Positions 12,055-20,004 of a stretch of DNA of 23,800 nt are shown one piece after another (within the stretch, counting starts at the first letter, position 1; the number at the start of each line of letters is the position of its first letter). Origin of the DNA: a virus; the IMG/VR virus record IMGVR_UViG_3300042731_008183, positions 1-23,800 of that record; one strand, 5' to 3'. The position numbers and the translations under genes are program-made. The notes beneath the pieces were generated by a model. That model was not told where the DNA came from. It saw only the letters and a program-made list of their open reading frames with translations, and made no database searches.

Positions 12055-12570
12055 TTATGGCTTCGTGTATTCCATCACCACGTAGCCCGAATAGCCGGAT
12101 AGGTTGGCGGCTGCAGACAGGACGATATTGGTGTCATCCACCATTGCGGACAGCATGCCTACGCCGTCTTCGGTGTGGAGCTGATATTGGTTGGTGCCAT
12201 TATCAGCGACGCCATAGACACGCACGAGATTTGGCGTGGTCACGCCGTGGGCCACGTTAGCAGTGGTGGCATTGGGGAAGTTCGCTACAGCGAATGCCTT
12301 CTGGTAGATGGTGGCGCCACCATAAGCCTTGCGTCCGGTGTCTGTTTCGCTTGTGGTTGGAGCGGCTGCCAGAAGATCGTGTTCCGCCTCGAGAGCGACT
12401 CTCGCGATGACTTCAGCATCCAGCTCCCCTTCGACAATGTCGAACTCATCTCGGAGATCGTCTAGTTCTCCTTCGACAGTATCGAACTCAAGACGCAGAG
12501 CGTTGAGTGCGATCCGGACGTTGTCTATAGTTTCTCTTTGGCTACTCATTGCGACTTGTTCGCCGGCCAT
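12055..12570 (-). CDS. Fibre/tip protein: coiled coil plus C-terminal receptor-module-like domain
   Basis: A 171-aa protein, last gene of the tail operon. Residues 10-68 form a coiled coil containing a direct 14-residue duplication (EFDTVEGELDDLRD at 28-41, EFDIVEGELDAEVI at 42-55), visible in DNA as a 42-bp period near 12424-12490. Residues 88-171 (IYQKAF ... FPN ... VAHGV ... NIVL ... SGYVVMEYTKP) match, in order and spacing, the C-terminal module of the protein encoded at 13358-14320. Both look like the small beta domain that ends many phage fibres. A trimeric stalk with a host-contact tip is therefore likely. The ribosome binding site AAAGG lies about ten bases before the ATG. Confidence 0.65.
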   Translation of the reverse strand: MAGEQVAMSSQRETIDNVRIALNALRLEFDTVEGELDDLRDEFDIVEGELDAEVIARVALEAEHDLLAAAPTTSETDTGRKAYGGATIYQKAFAVANFPNATTANVAHGVTTPNLVRVYGVADNGTNQYQLHTEDGVGMLSAMVDDTNIVLSAAANLSGYSGYVVMEYTKP

Positions 12571-12599
12571 GATTGATTACCTTTCACAATATGATGGTT

Positions 12600-13358
12600 T
12601 TAGGAAATTAGCCATTTTTTACGCAGATATTTATGTAGATATGCTCTTTCGTCGGATGAAAGATCATCATTGAAAAGTAATACTTCTCCTATTTGTCCGA
12701 CAAACCATTGATCAGAACCGCGGTCAGATCCCACCCATACATAGTGAGTGCCCGATGCAGGATCGAGATCTCCGCTGGCAGTAGTGTCCGGAGATTCACT
12801 CACTTCTGAATCGTTATTGTAAAGTCTTAGATATGAAGAGGAGTCTCTCAACATTGTGAGAATGTAAGGATTCCCGTCTCCGAAATCTTCATCGGCCGAG
12901 GCTACCTTTCCCACTACAGCAGCAATACTTTTCGTGACCGCAGTGGCTTTGCCGTTGTCGTCATCAGTATCATGGATTCGGAAATTGTAGAAGGTAGTGG
13001 AGTCTCCTCGGTGGACTACGGTGGATCTATCAACATCTGTGTTTGTGATTACGACCACAATGGTAAATTGGCCGGAACCAAATTTATGATTGCTGTTGTC
13101 CCCGGATGTTTTGAATGATTGACTTATACCGGACCCAAATCCAGCAGACGGCCTGCTGTTGATAGCATTTGCTGGCTGCGCATGATAGGGCCTATTGGTA
13201 TCGAAAATAAGTTGTTGGCCTCCTGGTGCCTTGTCGTTCAGGGAAGTGATATTAGTTCCACTGAATGCCATTTCAGCGTCATCGGAGCAATCCCACCAAG
13301 CTACCAGGGAGGGAATCTGCAATGGATTTTCAAGCAGTGGAGGATTTGTAAAAAGCAT
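12600..13358 (-). CDS. LamG-like lectin-fold tail appendage protein
   Basis: A 252-aa protein with a concanavalin A-like jelly roll. It opens with IPSLVAWWDCSDDAE, a common start of this domain in phage and bacterial surface proteins. It continues with strands such as QFTIVVVITNTD and YLRLYNNDSEV, and ends in GQIGEVLLFNDDLSSDERA followed by a helix (YLHKYLRKKW), the hallmark last strand plus helix. It probably binds a host glycan or decorates a fibre; no catalytic residues are seen. The start is TGATG-coupled to the fibre gene upstream, and a 29-bp gap follows its stop. Composition is AT-richer than in genes to the right of 18355. Confidence 0.75.
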   Translation of the reverse strand: MLFTNPPLLENPLQIPSLVAWWDCSDDAEMAFSGTNITSLNDKAPGGQQLIFDTNRPYHAQPANAINSRPSAGFGSGISQSFKTSGDNSNHKFGSGQFTIVVVITNTDVDRSTVVHRGDSTTFYNFRIHDTDDDNGKATAVTKSIAAVVGKVASADEDFGDGNPYILTMLRDSSSYLRLYNNDSEVSESPDTTASGDLDPASGTHYVWVGSDRGSDQWFVGQIGEVLLFNDDLSSDERAYLHKYLRKKWLIS

Positions 13359-14320
13359 CAGTCTGTGGTTTTCGTGTAGTAAATATCGACCGTGCAGGCC
13401 GAGCCTCCAGAGTGGTTTCCTCCGGACTTCAAATAAATGTTGGTAGTATTAGCATAGACTTCGATATTGTCATTGTCTGTTGTTGCTGCTCTGGGGAGTG
13501 GATGGGTATTACTGGAACCATCCAGGTAACGTCCTTCTATTCTTACAATAGTCTCAACGTCCGAACAACTATGTGCATTGGTTGTAGTGTTGGCGTTTGG
13601 TAAAGTGCAAGATACTGTTTTTCTATAGATGGGATCTCCATCTACCCAGTGAACCCCAGTGACAACTTCGCTGGAAGAATAATCTGCAAAGGGTTCGTTG
13701 TATACACCCACCATATACAGCTTGAGACCCTTAGCTCCCGTGCCGGCGCCATCAATATCAACAGTAATTTCATCATCCTGGGAAAAATCGGATGTTGAAA
13801 TCACTGGCGGCGTAGCTGCAGTCAAAGAAGTTTTTTCTGAGGCATCTATTGTAATCTTGGTGGAGAGAATAGATACTCCGCCTTTATTTACATCTACTGT
13901 GACTAATCCAGAGGAGGAAGCTGTAGTCAAGGAACAGAAGATCTCAGTCAAAGTGAAATCTGCAGGCATGCGAAAAGTAATAACGTCGGTGTCAGCTATG
14001 ATAGTTGTTACTTCATCTGACACAGCAACAGCTAAAGGTGCCAGAACGCTGGTGCCTCCACCGCCGCCTCCGCCAAATTCTTTGATTGCCCAAGAAGCAC
14101 CATCTGATTCATAGATGGTCCATCCATATACAGTATGGTTTACATAAATCCAGCACTTGTCATGACTGGCTGCCGGATAAGTGGCTTCCAGATCTGCCTC
14201 GTCTCCCGAGTGCAAGGGAATGGGGTAGGGATTGGCAAAGACTTTTTCAAAGTTGCCATTGACCACGGCGTCCCAAGCAGCAACGCCATTCTGGAGTTCG
14301 GAATATTCAGGACGGGCCAT
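13358..14320 (-). CDS. Modular tail fibre protein
   Basis: A 320-aa protein in three parts. The N-terminal part (1-82) is likely to attach to the tail (MARPEYSELQNGVAAWDAVV). A run of seven Gly (83-89) is a flexible hinge. Residues 95-207 form a beta domain well known from phage tail proteins (TFRMPADFTLTEIF, VDVNKGGVSILSTKITIDA, EKTSLTAATPPVIS, DEITVDIDGAGTGAKGLKL). The C-terminal 90 residues (IYRKTVSCTLPN ... AHSC ... NIYLKSGGNHSGG ... IYYTKTTD) repeat the module ending the 12055-12570 protein. It lies directly behind the megatron gene, the usual place for receptor-binding fibres, with TAATG coupling. Host recognition is inferred from position and modular structure. Confidence 0.75.
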   Translation of the reverse strand: MARPEYSELQNGVAAWDAVVNGNFEKVFANPYPIPLHSGDEADLEATYPAASHDKCWIYVNHTVYGWTIYESDGASWAIKEFGGGGGGGTSVLAPLAVAVSDEVTTIIADTDVITFRMPADFTLTEIFCSLTTASSSGLVTVDVNKGGVSILSTKITIDASEKTSLTAATPPVISTSDFSQDDEITVDIDGAGTGAKGLKLYMVGVYNEPFADYSSSEVVTGVHWVDGDPIYRKTVSCTLPNANTTTNAHSCSDVETIVRIEGRYLDGSSNTHPLPRAATTDNDNIEVYANTTNIYLKSGGNHSGGSACTVDIYYTKTTD

Positions 14321-16995
14321 TAGATTGCCTCCACAGTTATGGTCACGGGGTCGCTGGCGTATCCGCTGCGAAGTTGAGTGACCCTAACTTTGAAATCGGT
14401 CTCCGAACCGAGATCGGAGATGATGTTTGTATTATCGTAGGTATATGTCGGATTGTCAAGGATCTCGGTGCGCACAACAACATCCAACGTCGTGAGGATT
14501 TCCAATTTGAACTGGCCTGGAGGATCTGCCGTTCCGATCGCTGTGCCGGCGCCCTGGAGGCCGGCACCGGTGCCGGGCCCCTCAGTGGCCGGATAGCACC
14601 ATTTCACGGTGACGTCCTCCCCGGTAGGATAGGCATTCACTTGGTTGGGCGCAGTCACGCGGAGACTCGAGCACTTCGGTGGGCGGATTCCTTTGCCATA
14701 AAGTGTTTTTCCCCCTGGAGGAATGGCTGAGAGAGGAAGAATCCCCATACCGACCGGTTGGGATTTGACATAGCAATCCACTTCTGGCTCCAGGAGCACA
14801 TCTTGGATCAGATAAAGCCCATCGTTGGGGAAGATAAATACTGGATCGCCAGCAGAGTGGGCCTCACGTTCAGTGTCGTAACGGGCTCTGATTAGACCGT
14901 CGAGCCTGTAAGAGTCCCCTCCCAGAGCGGTGATATTTTGAACGAAGAATAATTCATCTCCAATGGCTGCAAGCTGGCGACCATTTCCCCAGGATACTGT
15001 ATCCCCAGAAAGGTCCAGAACCTCTCCAATATCTGGGCCCTCGATAGTGATTGTGGGGCCCTGCACTTGGTAGAAGGAATCTGTTGCAGGCATTGCATCA
15101 TCAAGCGTTCCTCCAGCACAGACATAATCATTATTTCCATATAACACATAAGTGCTGTTGTCCCTGGATAAATGGGTTTGGGCGCTGATGATCTGCGCGT
15201 GTGCCCGAATTCGGAGAACAGATGCTATTTGGGCAAGACTGTTGGGGGACATCAAATATTCAGGAATCTCGATGAGGTGGAAGGCCACATCATGTTGTGC
15301 GGGTTCAAGTCCAGAATTAGGCGACGTCGTGTTATGTGTGAACCCAGTAGCGTCGACACCATAGAAATCGGTTAGGAGGGACAGTTCTACTATTCCAGAT
15401 TCCGTGTCGATCTTGATCTCGCTGACTCTCATAACTTCGGGGAGGCCATATACAGTTACTGCATCTCCAGGAATAAGAAGGCGGCCTCCTCGACTTGCAG
15501 TCAGATTGGATACAGCCCCGCTTCCGAGGAGTTCGAGTTCCCGCCGCTCCATAACAGTGGAGGCAATTTCTGGATTTACTACGATCCGGATGGGGACCTT
15601 TTTCAAAGTTTGATGCTGAAGTTCGCTGGCATGCCCGTCGTCTCCCAGGTGGAAGGTCATCTTTCGGAAGTTGATCGTGCGATCGGCGATTTCAAAGATA
15701 ATTCGATCCGCTTCTTTTTCCATGTGGTTTGAGAGAATTTCAGGAACGTCTTGAATAAGATCTTCAGAGATGTGAGGAACATCCCCCGAAGGCGTTCTGA
15801 TGGGAGAAAAAGAAATTTTGCCAGTATTGGTGTCTAAAGGAATTAAACATCCGAGGTCTTGGAGGCCTGTGGCCAGCATGGCCTCCAGGGTTTCTCCATC
15901 CCCTCCAGACGAGAGCCAGGAGGTGCGCAAATTTTCAGATTCAGTCAAAACACCTAAAGCGTCTAGGCTCTCGATGTCCCAGAAGTCTTGGTCCAGGTTA
16001 AATCCTTTAGGCCACTGTTCAAACAACAGGTCGGCAATTGCGTGAGCGGGGTTCGCTCCATCGTTTGGCTCGGCTGAATAATATTGCAAAGTTCCGCTAT
16101 CATCAGCGCCGGATAGGCCCCCTACCACATAAATCTTGGTGTATGTGGTGTATTTATATTTGGAGATCTGAGTCATGCCAATCTCAGAGTAGAGCACTTC
16201 AACATCTTGGTCCGGAATGGCGTTTCCAGAAACCCGGAGAAAAGTCTCCGGCAACATAGCATAGGTGATTTCGTAATTACTGATGAAATGGCCAACGCCC
16301 TCAGCGCCATTTACAACACCGTCTATAGATATAATGCTCCCATCAAGAGTTCGGTCGGGCTCTATCCATCCCGAAGTGCTGGTCAGAAGAGAATTTTGAG
16401 GGTGTCTTTCGACAACGTATTCAATGGAAGGCCAAACAGCAGTTGAGCCCAAACGCTTCACGACCCATTGAATGTAGCAGAATTGTGGCCACCTCGAAGA
16501 GATGCCGATCCGTTCGGAGTCGCCAAGATATGTGTTGATCGGCTGATCCTCTTCTCCCCAATAGATCTTGAAGGCGCCGTGGTGTCCGAGGTCTACAGTG
16601 CTTCCACTTGGATGAGAATCTGCAGTGATTGGGCCTCTGAATATGGCTTCCCCATTGGCAATGATTCCATGAAGGGCGTGGAAGGGCCCAATTCCGATGA
16701 CGTGCATGGCTTCTTCATACCACACTTTGGTTTTTTTACTGGGGCCGAATCCTCCTTTACCTCCAAGACTTTCACGATGATAGGTGCGCCCTCCGACCCA
16801 ACAAATGATGGGCCCGATTCGACCAAGGCCAATGAGCCAGGGGCAAAGAGATCCCCGAGTTGCCAGAGACGGAGGTTTCTCGTCTTGGATGGGAGAGTCG
16901 CTCTTCTTTTTGGCCAAATAGCCGGCCAATACTGAGAGGCCGATACTGAGAACGAAGAGGGAGACTTCAACGACTCCAAAACATGGAAAAATCAT
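14320..16995 (-). CDS. Megatron-like tail tip / host specificity protein
   Basis: An 891-aa protein at the place of gp15 (megatron) of the Rhodobacter GTA and of lambda gpJ. A hydrophobic helix lies at residues 8-28 (VVEVSLFVLSIGLSVLAGYL). The body is long and beta-rich, with the tail-tip signature LIRARYDTEREAHSAGDPVF near 701-720. The last 120 residues (772-891) form a fibronectin-III-like domain beginning at PPKCSSLRV. These proteins form the tail tip that contacts the cell envelope and opens the path for DNA. A TTG start at 17010 is possible, but the ATG at 16995 gives an ATGA overlap with the peptidase gene and is preferred. No lysozyme-like insertion is evident. Composition is AT-richer than the genes beyond 18355. 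Confidence 0.8.
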   Translation of the reverse strand: MIFPCFGVVEVSLFVLSIGLSVLAGYLAKKKSDSPIQDEKPPSLATRGSLCPWLIGLGRIGPIICWVGGRTYHRESLGGKGGFGPSKKTKVWYEEAMHVIGIGPFHALHGIIANGEAIFRGPITADSHPSGSTVDLGHHGAFKIYWGEEDQPINTYLGDSERIGISSRWPQFCYIQWVVKRLGSTAVWPSIEYVVERHPQNSLLTSTSGWIEPDRTLDGSIISIDGVVNGAEGVGHFISNYEITYAMLPETFLRVSGNAIPDQDVEVLYSEIGMTQISKYKYTTYTKIYVVGGLSGADDSGTLQYYSAEPNDGANPAHAIADLLFEQWPKGFNLDQDFWDIESLDALGVLTESENLRTSWLSSGGDGETLEAMLATGLQDLGCLIPLDTNTGKISFSPIRTPSGDVPHISEDLIQDVPEILSNHMEKEADRIIFEIADRTINFRKMTFHLGDDGHASELQHQTLKKVPIRIVVNPEIASTVMERRELELLGSGAVSNLTASRGGRLLIPGDAVTVYGLPEVMRVSEIKIDTESGIVELSLLTDFYGVDATGFTHNTTSPNSGLEPAQHDVAFHLIEIPEYLMSPNSLAQIASVLRIRAHAQIISAQTHLSRDNSTYVLYGNNDYVCAGGTLDDAMPATDSFYQVQGPTITIEGPDIGEVLDLSGDTVSWGNGRQLAAIGDELFFVQNITALGGDSYRLDGLIRARYDTEREAHSAGDPVFIFPNDGLYLIQDVLLEPEVDCYVKSQPVGMGILPLSAIPPGGKTLYGKGIRPPKCSSLRVTAPNQVNAYPTGEDVTVKWCYPATEGPGTGAGLQGAGTAIGTADPPGQFKLEILTTLDVVVRTEILDNPTYTYDNTNIISDLGSETDFKVRVTQLRSGYASDPVTITVEAI

Positions 16996-17501
16996 AGGAG
17001 TGTGTCCCAATCCAAGCGGTAGATTCTGAAGAGTCTTTGGACTCTGGAAATGAGCCCTATACCGCCTTGATGCACGGAAACGCTACCAGCTTGCCAGATG
17101 GTATTTTTTTGGGCTCCTACGATCAAGGCGTGTCCAGGGCCTCCGGATTCATAACCCACTACTAAAATATCTCCTGGTTCAATACAATGGTTTCTGACAA
17201 TTTGAGCAGGAGGATACAGTTTGCGTATGAGCCTCATAGTAGAGATCGCTCCCCTACGGGAGTGCATAGCAGTATCCTGTGGAAGTCTTGGGATTGCGGT
17301 TCGATGAATGTGTAGAAGCTCATCCAGGACAGCGGTTACGAAGCGCACGCAATCAACGCCTACCCTCTTTTCCTGCTGGCCAGCAAGGTAGGGAGTGTCT
17401 TCCCAGGAATGAAGAATAGTTTCCAGGTGAGACATCAGGATTTGGTGCTTCTGACACGAGGAAGACCTCCAAACCAGACGTTGCTTGCTGTAGTGGATCA
17501 T
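16992..17501 (-). CDS. NlpC/P60 (C40) tail peptidase
   Basis: A 169-aa protein with the C40 cysteine peptidase pattern. WEDTPYLAGQ (33-42) is followed by VGVDCVRFVTAVLDE with nucleophile Cys51, and GGPGHALIVG supplies His124, behind the typical EPGDILVVGY strand. The enzyme cleaves peptide bonds in murein and, as part of the tail hub, helps the tail tip cross the cell wall at infection. The counterpart in the Rhodobacter GTA is gp14, between hub and megatron as here. TGATG coupling with the hub gene sets the start at 17501. The first 22 residues are basic and unusual, and an internal Met at residue 23 begins the conserved part, so a shorter protein starting at 17435 is possible. Confidence 0.85.
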   Translation of the reverse strand: MIHYSKQRLVWRSSSCQKHQILMSHLETILHSWEDTPYLAGQQEKRVGVDCVRFVTAVLDELLHIHRTAIPRLPQDTAMHSRRGAISTMRLIRKLYPPAQIVRNHCIEPGDILVVGYESGGPGHALIVGAQKNTIWQAGSVSVHQGGIGLISRVQRLFRIYRLDWDTLL

Positions 17502-18358
17502 CAGGTTCCCAAAGTTCCCATTGGTTGTTCTATGATAGGATTGTAGGCAGGAATAGCGTAACCAATTCCTCCAAATTGAGAGATATTATTCCACACATTT
17601 TCACAATGCTCAGCATCGTGAGTGCAACCAGGAACCAAGGTAATAGTCTTTCCTAACCATTCCGCTGGTGGTTGTTTGTTGAGTTGCAAAGTGCCAGGTG
17701 TTCCAGAATCCCAATGACGCACGCGGATACGAGTGCTTTCATATTCTACGTATCCGTCTCGATAGCTTTTATTCCCGCTCAAGGAGAAAGATCCTGTAAT
17801 GGTGATGGTGCTGCCAGTGACGGAGGTTATTGTGGCGGTTTTTTGTTCTGAGGCTTTTTGGGGCCCAGATACTCCGATGTATCCACAGGGAGGTTCAAAA
17901 AGTGCCCAGGGGCAAACGTGACCACAAGGCACTCCAATCTTTTTATCCAGACTGCTTTTCGGATTTCGGATTTGAAGTTTTACAAAGCCTGGACGGTTGT
18001 TAGGATTACGCACGGTGCGTAATACCCAACCGGTGAATAGATAGAGAGTATTGGAGGCATCTCCGCCCTCTGTCGGCTTGATGAACTCAATGATGGAGAC
18101 TTTAGTCTTGGGAAAGGGAATGCCTCTGGAGAACGGCTCAAAAAAGTCTTCGGTAGAGGTATTGAGGGGGAGAAGGACATTGCATAAGTCTTTGGTCATT
18201 GTCCCCGTGTTTTTTGGAAGCTCGATTTCCATTTCAGGAACAGAGAGGAATTGTTGAATATCAGAACCCCAGTTTGTCACGCGAAAGGTCTCGTTGTCGT
18301 TGGTGAACGTCACAAGGAGGTAGCTTTGTTTTTGTGGTTGATGGACAGCGCCTGTCAT
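17501..18358 (-). CDS. DUF2163 / BR0599-family baseplate hub protein
   Basis: A 285-aa protein that matches the DUF2163/BR0599 family, the tail hub gp13 of the Rhodobacter GTA. The N-terminal part is beta-rich and includes YLFTGWVLRTVRN. The family-specific Cys cluster is present: Cys145 and Cys149 in PCGHVCPWALF, Cys158 in EPPCGY, and Cys245 and Cys252 in VPGCTHDAEHC, followed by NISQFGGIGYAIPAYNP at the end. Related hubs, including lambda gpL, bind an iron-sulfur cluster with such cysteines, so the same is likely here. The hub closes the tail tube and carries the peptidase and megatron encoded next. Junctions on both sides are overlapping stop/start codons. Confidence 0.85.
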   Translation of the reverse strand: MTGAVHQPQKQSYLLVTFTNDNETFRVTNWGSDIQQFLSVPEMEIELPKNTGTMTKDLCNVLLPLNTSTEDFFEPFSRGIPFPKTKVSIIEFIKPTEGGDASNTLYLFTGWVLRTVRNPNNRPGFVKLQIRNPKSSLDKKIGVPCGHVCPWALFEPPCGYIGVSGPQKASEQKTATITSVTGSTITITGSFSLSGNKSYRDGYVEYESTRIRVRHWDSGTPGTLQLNKQPPAEWLGKTITLVPGCTHDAEHCENVWNNISQFGGIGYAIPAYNPIIEQPMGTLGT

Positions 18359-20004
18359 GTGAGATCGACGTCCTTTTCTTCGAGGAGTTCAACGGTCTCG
18401 AGGTCGATCGAGCACGCATTCGTGGAATGCCACTTTTCTGTGAGGGAGTCGCTGCGATTCCGGGTTAGGCGAGCACGGCCGAATCTCTGCACATCCCCTG
18501 CAGTATAACCGGAAGGCAGGGCGCTGTCCAGTGTGATTTTCCACGTTCCCAGGACCTCCTCGATGGTCACCGCTTCACGGACGACGGAGACGCCATCAGA
18601 AAGGGTGATCCCGGCATAGTCAAACTCCCCGACGAAGGAGTCAAAATCACCCAGGGGGTCAATCACGAGGACCGTATCGCCAAGCTCGAAAGAGAGGACG
18701 TCCCAGACGTTTTCGTAGTCGATCAACCAGTAGGCCCGGGCTCGCCCCCGCCGGCTGTCGAAGAAGCTGATCAAATCCCAGGCTCGAGCGCGTTGCTCCA
18801 GGAAGGGCAATTTGTGGACCCGGCGCTGGCGGTCTCCTCGGGCGTCGACCTGTTCGCCCCGGCCGGAGGTCTGCATGGAGCCTTCACGGAGGAAACGCAC
18901 TTCGATCCCATTGGACCAGTCCGGCCCCACATCGAAGATAGGATACCCAAGATATTCGTAAAAGTTGCTGGGAACATCTGTCGCAACGGGAGGCAGAGCG
19001 GTCTTGCCATACACCTCGCGGAAGGACGCCTTGACGATGTAAGTGTGTTCTGTAGCCTCCTCGAATCCCATATCCAAGACTTCGTGCACCATGACCAGGG
19101 GAAGGATGGCGGTGCGACCGGCTGTGAAGGCGTTGGTGAAATTCGAGGTGAACCGGAGGCGGTTGCCGAGCTTTTCTCGAATCTGTTTGTATTCGACGGT
19201 GCCCACTGCACCTTCGGTTCCATACTCCACAACGGCCACCATGCCGCTCGGGAAGAACCGGCGCCGGGTCGTATCACAGTAGGCATAAGGCTGTCCAATG
19301 CCAGCATTTTGTGTGAGTTCAGTCGTGTCCATGTAGAGGGGAACGGCCATGCGTTCTTGGTTGTAGCGACGAAGCTCCACCAGGAAGGTGTCAACATTTT
19401 CCGCATCTCTGATGAGCCAGTTGACCTCGAGATCCCGGTAGGGCCGATCGAGGAGCTGCCGGCGCTCCTCCGCGATTGATGTGGCGGCTTTGGAGACGTC
19501 GGTGTTGTAGCTACTGGTCAGGGAGACGCCCTCGATCCAGTTGTGGTTGTAGTGGAGCAATGCAGTCGGGACCGTGAATCCAGACAGTGGAACGAATCGC
19601 CGGCCGAGGACCTCGAAAGCAAACCTGGGAAGTCCAAAGACGCCCGAGCCTGCGGCCAGATCGGCATCAGCCAGGACCTCCCCTCCCTGACTCGTCATTG
19701 CTACTTTAGTGGGAGATTTGGCCAGGACCTCGAAGGTGCCTCGGGCGACATTCAAGGCATCATTACTGGCAGGGGACAGTTCGTCGGCGTCAGCCAAGAC
19801 CTCACCTCCTTGATGGGTCAGACTGATGGTGGCAGGATACTTGGCCAGCACTTCGATCCCCCCTCTAACGACTTTGAGAGAGTCAGAAACAGTGGCCAGA
19901 TCGGCGTTGGCCAGAATCTCAGCCCCCTGGCAAGTTAGCCCCACAATGACTTGGGCTTTGGCCAATACCTCGAAGGCGTGCCGAGTAACCTGGTTGATAG
20001 CCAT
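18355..20004 (-). CDS. Distal-tail-like protein with N-terminal beta-repeats
   Basis: A 549-aa protein. Residues 6-140 consist of three similar units of about 40 residues and a partial fourth (AFEVLAK ... LTCQGAEILANAD; GIEVLAK ... LTHQGGEVLADAD; TFEVLAK ... MTSQGGEVLADAD; then AFEVLGRR). This is a form of the R-x-x-x-E-V-L motif found in strings in phage tail proteins. Behind it is a large beta-rich region, and residues about 410-450 (AWDLISFFDSRRGRARAYW) resemble the DUF2460 distal tail proteins (gp12 of the Rhodobacter GTA). The position just before the hub gene fits that role. The extra repeats would be surface-exposed. Composition turns GC-rich at the border with the hub gene. Start by TAATG overlap with the preceding gene. 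Confidence 0.6.
   Translation of the reverse strand: MAINQVTRHAFEVLAKAQVIVGLTCQGAEILANADLATVSDSLKVVRGGIEVLAKYPATISLTHQGGEVLADADELSPASNDALNVARGTFEVLAKSPTKVAMTSQGGEVLADADLAAGSGVFGLPRFAFEVLGRRFVPLSGFTVPTALLHYNHNWIEGVSLTSSYNTDVSKAATSIAEERRQLLDRPYRDLEVNWLIRDAENVDTFLVELRRYNQERMAVPLYMDTTELTQNAGIGQPYAYCDTTRRRFFPSGMVAVVEYGTEGAVGTVEYKQIREKLGNRLRFTSNFTNAFTAGRTAILPLVMVHEVLDMGFEEATEHTYIVKASFREVYGKTALPPVATDVPSNFYEYLGYPIFDVGPDWSNGIEVRFLREGSMQTSGRGEQVDARGDRQRRVHKLPFLEQRARAWDLISFFDSRRGRARAYWLIDYENVWDVLSFELGDTVLVIDPLGDFDSFVGEFDYAGITLSDGVSVVREAVTIEEVLGTWKITLDSALPSGYTAGDVQRFGRARLTRNRSDSLTEKWHSTNACSIDLETVELLEEKDVDLT
19606..19989 (-). repeat. Internal coding repeat, about 40-aa units (EVLA ... QGxE(I/V)LA(D/N)AD)
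   Basis: Three imperfect units of about 120 bp and a partial fourth, inside the gene at 18355-20004. Each unit encodes an EVLAK strand, a turn, a T-x-Q-G-x-E-(V/I)-L-A strand and the acidic (N/D)AD end. DNA copies such as gccaggacctcgaa and ccaagacctcacctcc show that the units are recognisably related at base level, so the amplification is fairly recent or kept by recombination. Confidence 0.8.

Noticed and set aside
16968-17010. TTG at 17010 as the start of the megatron-like gene
   Set aside because: The ATG at 16995 forms the ATGA junction seen throughout this operon and needs no rare start codon.
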